Assembly (NCBI GenBank): GCA_036897095.1
Contig: JAYMSP010000248.1
Location: forward strand, 1-64,000
Source: Plantago elongata
Taxonomy: Eukaryota > Streptophyta > Magnoliopsida > Lamiales > Plantaginaceae
Reading direction: 5' to 3'
DNA: 64,000 bases
The translations under genes and the position numbers were made by a program. Each line of letters starts with the position of its first letter. Position 1 is the first letter of the stretch. Positions 1 through 10,581 of the stretch are shown in pieces. Below the pieces are notes generated by a model. The model made no database searches and was not told where the DNA came from. It saw only the letters and a list, made by a program, of their open reading frames with translations.

Positions 1-660
1 TTTTTAAGGTGTTGTATTCATTGAATTTATAAAATATAATGATATTTAAAGATTTATTATCTCATTATAAATACATTTTTAGTAGAAATTAGTTATATAT
101 AACACTTGATTTGTGGTTTTAAAATGTAAATTTTAATAATATATAGAAAAAAAGATTGGTGTTCTCTATAAATTTAATATATTTTTATATTTATTAATTT
201 AAAATAATTATTTATTATATTTAAATCAATTATAGGCGAGCATGGAATGGAAATTTTGATTTTCACCTTGAATGTGATACGTTTAAAAGTTGCAGACACG
301 ATTAAGTGTTTAAAATTGGTTTACACGAAATGTGTTTTTTTCTTACCCACGCCAAAAATAGAGACTTCCATTTTCACTTTTAAGCATCCCTATTCAATCC
401 ATGGCACATGGAGATGGAGGACTTAGTTGGAGTATTGTTTGTTTGTACTTAGTTTATTAACTGTTTCTTTCACAATAATATAATCTCCTTGTTGTGTGCA
501 AGATAACTTGTTGTGAGGAATTGGCATATATGCACTAGCTATCTAATTTATTGGACGGTTTAATGTACTTATAATGCACATTTGCAGGAGTTAGTTCAAT
601 TGGAATTCTTTAATAAGAAAGTATGCTTATGTATAATGGTGGAAGGGTGATTTGCAAGAA
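1..660. other. AT-rich intergenic DNA, nothing recognised
   Basis: No long open frame, RNA gene or mobile element terminus was recognised. The stretch is AT-rich with short stop-bounded frames on both strands. Confidence 0.5.
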
Positions 661-667
661 AATCATA

Positions 668-838
668 GATAGGAGGAGCTATTACATTTTGAACTGATAT
701 TTTGGATCATATATATATAAGTTTACTTGAGTATGTTAAAAGAGAGTTCTATATATAGGAGGAGCTAGTACATTTTGAACTTATATTTTGGATTCATATA
801 TAGGTTTAGACATGAGTATATTATTAAAAGAGAGTTCT
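668..838. repeat. Tandem duplication of about 85 bp
   Basis: Two adjacent copies (about 668-750 and 753-838) share the blocks aggaggagct, acattttgaact, atattttggat and ttaaaagagagttct. The copies differ by substitutions and small indels, so the duplication is not recent. The small open frame at 775-1008 runs through the second copy and has no recognisable domain. Confidence 0.7.
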
Positions 839-1049
839 ACGATTTATGTGTCAACTTCAGACTCAAGCACATTCAAAAAATTTATATATTAATAAATGTA
901 TATGTACACTTTAACCGTATTTTAAAGATTATCATGTTGTTTAAATTCAATAAAATTAATGTTTATCGCGGACCATTCTCAATTCATAAAGTAAATATAT
1001 TGAACTGAAAAATATTATAAATTTAGGTCGTTGAGTATAAGTATAATAG

Positions 1050-1330
1050 TAAAATCTGTGTTCGGGTGGTACCAGGCTTGCAGTACGTCTGCCTCAATTG
1101 GGTTAGGTTTATGTCTTCTTCTCCACATAGAACCACCGTGGTATGTATCTTGGAAGTCCAACTGAAACGGTGGAGGCAAACAGACCGAAACTTAAGGTAT
1201 AAACTGACCTAACATCCTATCACGTCTATAATAGATCCGAGCCTGGACCTGATTCACCTATAAATTCCCTGATCATCTCTATAAATGATACACCGTGCTA
1301 AGTACGGTGCCTATAAATTTTATAAAATTA
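1050..1330. other. Unassigned insert of higher GC
   Basis: A block clearly richer in G+C than its flanks. It ends with a short hairpin (caccgt and acggtg around a 7-nt loop, near 1291-1310) followed by AT-rich DNA. It may be part of an old mobile element, but no coding similarity or diagnostic terminus was recognised. Confidence 0.35.
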
Positions 1331-2690
1331 ATCGAATTTAGATTACGTACGAACTTGCATATTATGTCTCTTGAGACATTAGTGTCTTTATTGGATAAAT
1401 ACAATTTCTTTTTACACATTTGTAAATACAAGTTAATTTAGAAAGTAGCGGAATTTTGAATATTAACAACTTATGAGTTAAAGAGTCTCTTCAATTTATT
1501 TGTTGGGTAAGTTGGTTTAGACCAACATAAAATGAGTAATTTGTATGCAAATATAGACCTTTTACTATTTCTTATAAGGTGTGAGGTGTCTTCATCATTT
1601 AGTAGTTTATGGAGTCATGTGAGATAGTTATATTAACAAATATATAATATTTTAAAAAAAAACGACATAATACAAATACTTATTTGCAAAAATGAAATAT
1701 ACATGGAATGCCTTGAGTCTTGTTAATGGGTATAATAAATACCCGAAAACTAAAAGTCCAATACTACCTAAAAGTCGTTGACATCATCTAAACATTTCTA
1801 GCTTGGTTTCTTTGTCTGGACCCAATCAATAACCACAACGTTCACATAGACTAATCCAATCACCATGATCTAAAGTGTTTTCAATTCTTTTAGAAAAGAA
1901 TATATTTTGGACTGCGTTTGTAAAAATTCTAAAGAAATGTTGCATGTGGTTTAAGGTTGTGAACAAATAAAATTTGAAATAACGATTTTTTGGAGCTGGT
2001 TGTTGGAGAATCGAGAAGAAGTGATAAATAAGGTGCAATAGTGAACGACACTTTAACGAGTGAACGACACTTTAATGAGTGAAATGACACTTTAACATGA
2101 CAATTAAACACTTATTATATTGTTGTAGAATAGAGAATATGTCTTAAATAAATTGTAAAAATGAAACTACATGTTTACAAGTGTAAAAACAATTTAACAA
2201 TAGAATAAAAGATTTATTATTTTGTTTAATTAGTCATTCATATTCAAGGTAAGCCATTTTTATTATTACCCAACTACTTATTCTAAAAAATTGTGTGATT
2301 TATTTCAACTACTTTTGTATCATGCAAACTGGCCTAAAAAAGATGTATTTAACCCTCGTTTTTATTTACCTCACAAGTACTTATGTACTTCCCATGTTAT
2401 ATTCTCTACTTTAGATCTTTAGAGCATATTACATATTTTTCAGTGTAATATTGCAGTGATCTTTCATCTTACTTCAACTTCAACATTTGTCCACTCAATC
2501 AAAAAAGAATTCTGAATTTGCCCTTACATTGAACATGTATGTATACATGATCCAGCATGGCTAACTAAATGAAATGAGCTTTCCAGGAATCTTCCCTAAA
2601 TACACATATATACATGATCCAAAACTAAAAGGCTAGAATCCCATTCTCAGAAAGACAAAAGTTCAGTAGTAAAATTTGAGGTTTAAAAGA
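1331..2690. other. Intergenic DNA, nothing recognised
   Basis: AT-rich sequence with short unrelated frames only. A small triplicated motif built on acactttaa occurs near 2048-2096. No gene supported. Confidence 0.45.
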
Positions 2691-2692
2691 AA

Positions 2693-3092
2693 TGTTAAAC
2701 ATCCTAAATCGCTCAAGAATATTTTGGACACTTACTATTATTAAATATGAAAAACTACTTTTTCTTAAAAGAGTAGATGAACTCATTTCAATATGGTATC
2801 AAAGTTAATGATTTGCTCAATTGATGTGTCCCTCTCTGCATACTCTGAACTTGCCCTATCTATTGCCACGTGTTGAGCGGCTCACACATATCGCTTGAGA
2901 ATATCTTGTACACTCACTATAAGATATTGACAACTTTCTCCCCCTATCGGTTGCCACGTGTTGAGCGGCTCAACGTGAAGGGGCCTGTTAAACATCTCAC
3001 ATCGATTAAGAATATTTTGGACACTCACTATAAGACATTGACAACTTTTTCCCCTTGCAAAATCTTTTGAGGGATAGATGAATCTATTTTGA
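2693..3092 (+). mobile_element. TRIM-like miniature LTR element, tandem form (fossil)
   Basis: An LTR-like unit starts TGTTAAACATC at 2693 and is followed at 2794 by TGGTATCAAAG, a match to the initiator-Met tRNA primer-binding site. A second, full-looking terminal unit starts TGTTAAACATC at 2986, directly after the purine-rich gaagggg. Between them lies a third, partial LTR-like unit (about 2884-2942), and a block containing gccacgtgttgagcggctca occurs twice (about 2862 and 2951). LTRs of about 100 bp and a tiny interior without coding are typical of terminal-repeat retrotransposons in miniature, and tandem LTR-internal-LTR-internal-LTR copies are known for that group. Noncoding and old. No clear target duplication seen. 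Confidence 0.65.
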
Positions 3093-3099
3093 CCGGGAA

Positions 3100-3830
3100 T
3101 TCTATTAATTAAAAAGCTGGCCAATGTACGAGAGATGAGTGAATAACAAAGCCGTACATGAAAGCGAGTAGCTCGAGCGCGTTTGGGTCCCTTTGCAGCA
3201 TACGGATGTTTGGAGCTCGACAATGTATATTACCACTAGCTAGCTGGCCGTTGCCCAATAATATATGAATCTTGTTCTCTAAAATTAATATGGATCCATT
3301 CATTGGTTCATCTTTCTCATCAAGTCTATTCTAATCTGTTCGCAGTTCAATTCTACTGTGCATTCGTACTAAATCATCATCTTTCATTCCCAGGTACGTA
3401 TAAAAGAATGCGAATCACATATGATAACTTGTAACATACTAACATATAGGGCACGCCAAGATAAGTGCCCTTCACAATCATAAATAGAGACCTGGACAAC
3501 TGGACTAGCATTTGCTTTGGAATCCTAGTACCAAAAACTCGTGTATGCATTTTGTCCACGCATATACATGCACGATAAGTGTATCGTTGTAGCTAGGTAT
3601 CAATCTTCTATTTATTTTGATGTTGACATTATACATGTTTGTGAAGAAGTTGATCAAATTCGACCACGATTCAAATGATATTGAACATTTCATTTGAACT
3701 TAAAACCGATCACCAAAGGTAGTCCGGAGTGGTGTAGTGTTCCTAAAGGAGTAAAAAGTAAAATAGGCCATCTTTATCAAAATATACTGGTAGCTAGGTA
3801 GTCGAGTAGTTGATTAGAAAGGATTAAATA
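3100..3830. other. Intergenic DNA, nothing recognised
   Basis: Short frames on the minus strand (for example 3109-3303, 3377-3559) show no domain and are taken as chance. No RNA gene seen. Confidence 0.45.
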
Positions 3831-3937
3831 TGTGTTCTCTTCAATTGAAATTCAGTTCAATTGAACTTGATTTAGTTATAATTCATACTTTACTTCAATT
3901 CAGTTCAGTTCAGTAAATTTCAGTTGAAAAGAACACA
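3831..3937. mobile_element. Small MITE-like element with about 22-bp inverted ends
   Basis: The left end TGTGTTCTCTTCAATTGAAA and the right end, read on the other strand as TGTGTTCTTTTCAACTGAAA, form terminal inverted repeats around a roughly 107-bp element made of cagttcaatt-type motifs. No clear target duplication, so the superfamily is left open. Confidence 0.5.
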
Positions 3938-4356
3938 ACCTAAATAATTAACTTTTACGAAGTTCGTTATCAATTTGAGTTATTTAATTAATCAATTAAT
4001 TATATTTATAAAATATTTTTAAGATACATGTATTATTGAGATAAATGTGTTGAGAAGTATTATGAAGAACATTAGAGTTATGTTTCTAAAGTTAGATAAA
4101 AAGAGTTGAGTCACATCACATGAAGCATATTTTGGTGGAACATAAATGCAAGTAAACGAAAGGAGGTGCACACACGTAACATAAGAAACTCCGAAAACCA
4201 AAATTCACAGTAATTGGCAGGGGAATTAAATGGTGACCATGTTGTATATTTTGGAAGTAACGCTTTCAATTTACTATCCTCTCTCAATTCCATGATACTG
4301 TAATACATTTATCTTATAATAAATAAATTCCAAAGTGATTTTGAAGGGAAACGTAG

Positions 4357-4388
4357 TACCTGAAATGGGAACCCATCCATTTCAGGTA
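4357..4388. repeat. Perfect 12-bp hairpin
   Basis: TACCTGAAATGG and CCATTTCAGGTA are exact reverse complements separated by the 8-nt loop gaacccat. No gene adjoins it. It could be the core of a small foldback element or chance. Confidence 0.75.
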
Positions 4389-7300
4389 AAAGACCTGTAT
4401 CTCTCTGGCTCAATATTTATTACCATCATTAATTATCAGCATTAATTAAAATGGGGGTCACTTCTTTTCTTTACTTTATTTTCTTTATCATTTCTCTTCT
4501 CCCAATATGGGCATGGAATTCATTATTAAAGACGGTCTGATTCAAACTGATAGTATTTGTAGCAGCTTCTGCGAAAAAAGAAGTTATTATGCTCTTTATT
4601 TTTTAATTAATCCTTACGTACAGTACATCCATAAATATATATATATATATATATTCTATTTTTGTATATAGTTATTAAAGCAAGAAATAAATTAAATTAT
4701 TAGTGTGAAGTAGAAGGAGAATAGACTATAGAGTACTTGGGATTGGACAATTCATACAAGGTCAACATAAATACTGTGTATTGTTTTAGGTGGGTTCCAT
4801 ACCTAATTAATAAGCTTCATGTTCTTTGTTCACTTAAACATGATAATAACCACGGTTATTAAGCCCCGACTTTCACTGCCCCATGCTCATTTTGATTCTT
4901 TTCCTTTATTTTATTGATGATGATATTTTTTCCTCCAAATGCTAATTAAGTATCCTAATTAAATAAAATTGTCTGCTGTCATAATTAGCCTTATAAATAT
5001 ACTAATTCATCTTATATTTTAATTTGATTTATCCTCATCAATTTACTTCATTTTTACTATTATATAGGAGATAGTAAACATTTTTTTAATTTTTTTCATA
5101 ATTACGCGACATGCAATTTTTCGAGAATATAAATGCAATATTCATTCTGCAAGTGAAAGGAAAGCATATGTAGTTTTGCGAGACCGTATACATGACATTG
5201 TCAATTAACCGGTATCGAATTCAACTTATAACATTCCATTTGGAATGTTCCACTTACGAGCTTTCTAAACATTTCAATTTGAGTGAGTGCGTACCTTTAT
5301 TAATTATTTCTTCTACTATAATTAAAACTTATTATTATCGGATCCGCATACATTTCAATTTTGGTGAGTGCGTACCATTGTTCCAAAAAAAACAAGTGGC
5401 AGTATGAGTATATATATACAACTCAGGTTTCTAAACTTTTAGCTTTTTGGACTTAATTAGAAGCTAGCTAGCTAGTTTAGTTGGGATATGATAGGGAACA
5501 TATACTATATGTGTATATATATATTTCTGCAAATCTGGACAAAATCGAGATCAATATGAGGTCACAAAATAATTAGCGAATCCATTAGTGGGATCGGTCA
5601 GTTGAATTCGGCCTCCCAATTCCCATTCTGATCTCCATGATCTAATCTATGTTATGCGAATCATCATTAGAATAAACATATGGAGTAATGGGGAACATTA
5701 TGTCAATAATTGTGATTAAACTTGCTAATCTTAGTAATTGACTGACTAAGACACTATTATAAACAAAGCCATTGTCGACGGTGAGCTCTGTATATAGCTG
5801 CAGATATATAAATGTGTACAGCCAGTCTCTAGACATGATGAAAAAGACATCCAATATTTCGCATAAGGCACATAATTGCCATGCATGTACAGAGAAAAGT
5901 TCCTTTTAGGTGTTGGGGTAACAAATGGCATGTAATTGAATGTTTGGTCCTATTTATTACTTAATTCAACATTTTAACATCACAACTTAACTCTAATTTG
6001 AAAGTAAAAAATTATTGATGGAAAGGTTAATATTGAACTACTTATCATAAATGATAGAGTATGATATTGTATCCAAATGATAATGAGATTGTATTTTTGA
6101 AATGCCAGAAAACTACAAAGAGCTTATAAAAGAATGAAGAATATTACTTATACACCTTACATTAATAAAACGTTAATAAAAAAGTAAAAGTATAATTTGT
6201 TGATTTGAACAATTTAAGATGAGTGACGAACTGGAAAGTTATCCCAATGCACATACTTGTAAGGACAAGATCCGTGGAAATTACTTTTGCTAGTATAGTG
6301 GAGCCATCATATATATCACCCGAAAAGTAAAACATGAGTAACAACACTCACAAACGGATTGAAGTCACTCAATAAACGATTGGGTTGATCATTAAGTTAC
6401 TACTCTCATATAAGTATGATAGTTAGAGATGAATATAAGTCACAAACGACACCATCAATTTCTCGAACAGAAAATTGTAGATTAAACTTAAAATCGATCC
6501 AAATTAAATTTTTACTATTCGGGCATTTTACATTTATTAGAGATACGAATTAAGATATTAACGAGAGTTATACCTCACATTTGTTCAATGTATTTTTCCT
6601 GTCGTTTTAATGTTTGTGTGCAGATTATGAAAACGTAGGGTCATATGACCAAAAAAATAAATATTGAAAAAGGAATTAATAAAAACAAAAGCTAACATAG
6701 TAAAGCAAATATTCTTCTCTTTTTAACCTAACATGCTAATTTGGCGCTTCCCTTTTCCCTCCATGATTAGGCTAGCTATGAATTCATCTTTTGATGTTAG
6801 TAGTAAAAGCATATATTGGCTTTCATTAAGCAGTTTTAGCGACAATAATTGACGCATATCTTTTGGTATCTCACATATTTTCGGGAACATTGGCTCAAAT
6901 GCAACCCCATCAAGTTTTTATCGTTTACCTGTGCCAACACGAAGCACTGTTTTTACTTTTTACCAGTTTATAAAATAGAAAAGCAAAAAAAAACAAGTCA
7001 ATATAAAGAATAGACTTACAAATAAAGTCTGATCTCTAAAATTATTACAAATAAATTCATTATATTTTTCTATGCTCTAATTCTTTCCTTGTTTTCTCAT
7101 TGTACTCTCATTCCTTCTTCCAGGTTCAACACGTTTCTTTTTCAGTATCAGTACACTATGCTTGTTTCTCTCTTCTTTTTATTTTTCTCTCAATTTCTAC
7201 TCGCTTCTTCCTCCAACAAGCTTTCTTCCTCATCTTTTTTTGATATTTTCACCCTTTTATTCTCGTTCTCGACATGAATTTTAAAAAAACTTGTTCTGAT

Positions 7301-7480
7301 TCGATTTTTCGATGTGAAAGAAGAGGAAAGGCTTGGGCAACACATCGCTACTCTAGATTAAAGCTTTTTATTAATTGATTTTGTATAGATAATTACTGAA
7401 GAAATTTAACAACAACCGTCAACACCTAATTATTGTCTGAATATGAAAAAAGAAAAGCACTAATTTTCTTGAATATAAGT
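4389..7480. other. Intergenic DNA with microsatellite and short repeats
   Basis: Holds an AT dinucleotide run near 4637-4655, a short hairpin (aacattcc/ggaatgtt, 5229-5249) and two copies of a block with acatttcaattt and gtgagtgcgtacc (about 5268 and 5347). The small frames are unrelated to known proteins. No gene supported. Confidence 0.45.
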
Positions 7481-7771
7481 TGCAGATAAATTTTGGTTAG
7501 TTTCATGCCCATTTTTGTTGGTTTTATGTTTGCTGGTTTCAAAAAGTTAATTTTATCGTATAAAAAGTTAGTTTCACAAATATTCAAATATGTTTGCATT
7601 AATTTTAGGAAATATTAGCTTCAAAAACATTAGTTTCATGGGCATAAATATTAGTTTCCCTAGTTTTGAAGAAATCCATACTAGTTTTAGGAGCATAAAT
7701 GTTGGTTTCTCTAGTTTCATACCAAGTCAAACTAGTTTCAGGAGTATTAAAGTTAGTTGGACTTTTATATA

Positions 7772-8215
7772 GTCAGACAGACTTTCGCCCTGCCTGATAA
7801 CATACATCAAATAAGAAAATTAACATATCTATTCCGTTAAATTTTAAAATATTAAAGTAAAAAATTTGATTATTGTTAAAAAATATTAATTTAATTTTAA
7901 AAATATATTAGAAGTCAAATTAATTTTTTATTAATATTTATATTTTTCTAATTTAAATATTTATAAGGCGGAAGGGAGATGGGGTGTCGCCAAGGTGATA
8001 AGGTGATATCCATGTCGCCTTATGAATATTTAAATTAGAAAATTGTAAATATTAATAAAAAATTTAAATTTACCTTCTAAAATATTTTTAAAAATAAAAT
8101 AATATTTTTTTGAATTACCTTTTTTTTATTTTAGTACTTTGAAATTTAACAGAATAAATTTGTCAATTTTTTTATTTGCTGCTTGTTGTCAGACAGGCCG
8201 AAAGCCTGCCTGACC
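7772..8215. mobile_element. Foldback (long inverted repeat) element
   Basis: The left end GTCAGACAGACTTTCGCCCT and the right end, whose complement reads GTCAGGCAGGCTTTCGGCCT, are inverted partners. The inverted match continues through both arms, for example ttccgttaaatttt against its partner near 8150, and taaatatttataaggcg (about 7954-7970) against cgccttatgaatattta (about 8016-8032). Arms are roughly 190-200 bp with a spacer near 45 bp that is GC-richer (ggaagggagatggggtgtcg). Short flanking blocks (agttggactttta / taaagtccaagtta) are also inverted. A transcript would form a long hairpin. Noncoding; superfamily not assignable. Confidence 0.75.
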
Positions 8216-8420
8216 GTAGTAAAGTCCAAGTTAGTTTCACAAAGATAATGGTTCGTTTCAAACATGTCCATACTAGTTTCAGATATTTTGATTCAACTAT
8301 AGTTTCAGAATTTTTTATGGTTTTGAAACTAGCTTTTGAGAACATGAAATCAGAATTTGTAAACATTAAACCAGTTTTTGTGGTTCTGAAACTAATATAA
8401 AAATTTTGAAACTAGTATAA

Positions 8421-8860
8421 AGGCACCAGAAACTAACTTCAATTCACATGAAACTAATTAAACTAATATTTGTTGTGTGATGATATCTGAAACCAACATT
8501 TTTGTTGTTGTTGAAACTAACATTAATGAATATGAAACTAACTCGGAGTCCATAAAACTAGCTTAATAAACCTGAAACTAACTTTATCAAACATAAAACT
8601 AAGATTGATGAACGTTTCTCTAAGTTCTGAGTTTTTGAAACTACTTGAATGAATCTTGAAATTTGTGTATAGGCACCTGAAACTAACTTCAATTCACATG
8701 AAATTAATTTACTAATATTTGTTGTGTGATGGAACCTGAAATCAGCATTTTTAATTGCTGAAACTAACATTAATGAATATGAAACTAACTCTGAGTTCCT
8801 GAAACTAATTTATTGAACATAAAACTAAAATTGATGAACATGAAACTAACTTCTGAGTTT
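8421..8860. repeat. Tandem duplication, period about 250 bp
   Basis: Two copies begin aggcacc.gaaactaactt near 8421 and 8671 and run through matching blocks: acttcaattcacatgaaa, tactaatatttgttgtgtg, aacattaatgaatatgaaa and aaaactaa.attgatgaac. They differ by scattered substitutions and short indels. The duplication is part of the right half of the GAAACTAA array. Confidence 0.75.
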
Positions 8861-8959
8861 TTAAAAATATTTGAGTGAACCTGAAACAAATATTATTTAT
8901 ACTGAAACTAACATACTAGATCTTAAAACAAACTATTACTGTAGCCGGATTTTAAAATG

Positions 8960-9560
8960 ATTATCAAATCCAATAGAGCTTATTTTTTAGGTCGACAACT
9001 AATTAGAGTGAAGTGAGGTATAGTTTTGTCTAATTAGAGTGGATTTAGAAATAAAAAACCAGAATGGACATATATATAATTATTTTAGAGAGTCATCTAT
9101 GTAATAGTTGTCATTAAATGGTTTATATATATATATATATATATATATAATTCTATCTTTATGAAATTGATGTGTTAATTTGGATAAAGAGTGATTGGTA
9201 ATTTAGCTTTTTTATCTTTTAAAGTTGGCGGATCCTACCAGTTGAAATTTGGTACCATCAAAAACACATCTTTAACTCAATCCCGAGTATATATGTAGTA
9301 CTGTTTGCCGTTTAATAAACCAAACTACTTGACTCCGCAGTTCATAATTCTTTTGTCACCCCATTTTGGCTGGAATTTTCCCGTTTCTCATAGGCTTTTG
9401 CTTCGATTTCTCTCTTTCGATCAATATTAACATACGATTTGCATGCTTCCAACTTCAAACTAAAACGAACCTCGAAGATGTATTTTAGGTGCCTTAGTTG
9501 TGGTATGGTGGCGTGTGAACATTACATTACAACTACTTTAAATAACATGAGATTATAGGC
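8960..9560. other. Intergenic DNA with AT microsatellite
   Basis: A (AT)n run lies at about 9124-9150. No gene or diagnostic element ends were recognised. Confidence 0.5.
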
Positions 9561-9567
9561 GAGTTTT

Positions 9568-10440
9568 TTTTTTAAACGACTAAAAATCATATTAATAAAG
9601 ATTAAGAGTACAAGTAATGCTCTCAACTAAACAATTACAAAGGAAATAGATACACATCGTCCAAATCATATTACATGTTCTAGGATACATCACTCAGAAA
9701 ATCTGAAACGAATACAACCATCAACTTTAACAAGAACTCGAAGTCTCAACATCAAAAAATGCTCAACCATTCAGGTAAGATCAATAGACGTCACTACCAA
9801 CTTGCCTTCACCACAAAAAAAGAGTCTCCACCTTGGTACTAGTTTCATACTAGGAAAGAATTCCACCGTCAATTCCAGATTTAAATCTGGTAGTGTCTAT
9901 TTTACCGTAGTTAGCACCAATTAGATGCGTGCTGGTTTGGTATAAACATCCATCAACCCTCACGACACTCAAACTGTTTTTTGGGTAGTATTTGAAACAT
10001 GTCCAACACGACAATGGTGGTGCAAGTGCACCATAAATCCACTCAAGGTCCATTCTTAACCACGTTCCTCCACCCTATGCCTTCTTCAGGTCACTTGGCA
10101 AGTAATTTAAAACGTAATCAAGGGTCCCTCAAGATATTGAAAACTAGATCACCGTGGTCTAGTTTCTTGAGTTAATCGTCCCAGGACTCCTCAGAGCACA
10201 CAATATACTCCTCTCACCAGAACGAAAGAAATAATTCCCTACGTGGTACAAATGACAAAAACACAGCTCAAGATATTGAAGAATAAATCTCTATGGTCTA
10301 TCCCCTTGAGCCCGTCAAGGTAAAAACTAGATCACAATGATCTAGTTATTTGAGTTAAACGTCTCAGGATTCCTCAGAGCATACAGATACTCCTCTCACT
10401 GAGACTTACGAACTAAGTACACAACCGAACCAAAGAAACA
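9568..10440 (-). mobile_element. Structured poly-A retroposon family, copy A
   Basis: The element is read on the minus strand and ends in a poly-A tail (poly-T at 9567-9576 on the plus strand). It matches copies B (20745-23290) and C (39297-40140) over its length, for example gattgacggtgg-type, ggatgttta and caccattgtcgt-type blocks. The family has no conserved open frame. Near its 5' end it carries two tandem units (10120-10215 and 10300-10400) with conserved hairpins: AAACTAGA with TCTAGTTT, and CTCAAG with CTTGAG. An AATAAA-type signal near the tail suggests mobilisation of a polyadenylated RNA by LINE machinery, which is inference. Confidence 0.65.
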
Positions 10441-10581
10441 CAAAATACGAGGCGAGTAAATTTCTCATTTGGATAATTTTCCTTCCATAAAACACGAGGT
10501 AATTAGGTAAGTCATCATTCATTCGTTGTACAAATGGTTGAGTGGAAATGATTCAAGTATCCGATAATTCAATGCATTATG

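Larger units (their letters stand above)
7490..8940. repeat. Array of TTAGTTTC / GAAACTAA motifs with polarity switch
   Basis: The octamer-like motif YTAGTTTC recurs dozens of times at irregular 20-40 bp spacing. From about 7497 to 8310 it reads TAGTTTC on the plus strand; from about 8323 to 8930 it reads GAAACTA, its reverse complement. The region is therefore a loose, giant inverted repeat. It is interrupted by a separate foldback (7772-8215), and its right part contains a roughly 250-bp tandem duplication. Arrays of short motifs in opposite polarity recall the subterminal transposase-binding repeats of plant CACTA or MULE elements, but no CACTA terminus, coding sequence or target duplication was found. 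Identity unknown. Confidence 0.7.

Noticed and set aside
775-1008. 77-codon plus-strand frame
   Set aside because: Low-complexity, AT-driven composition, no domain, and it runs through a tandem duplication.
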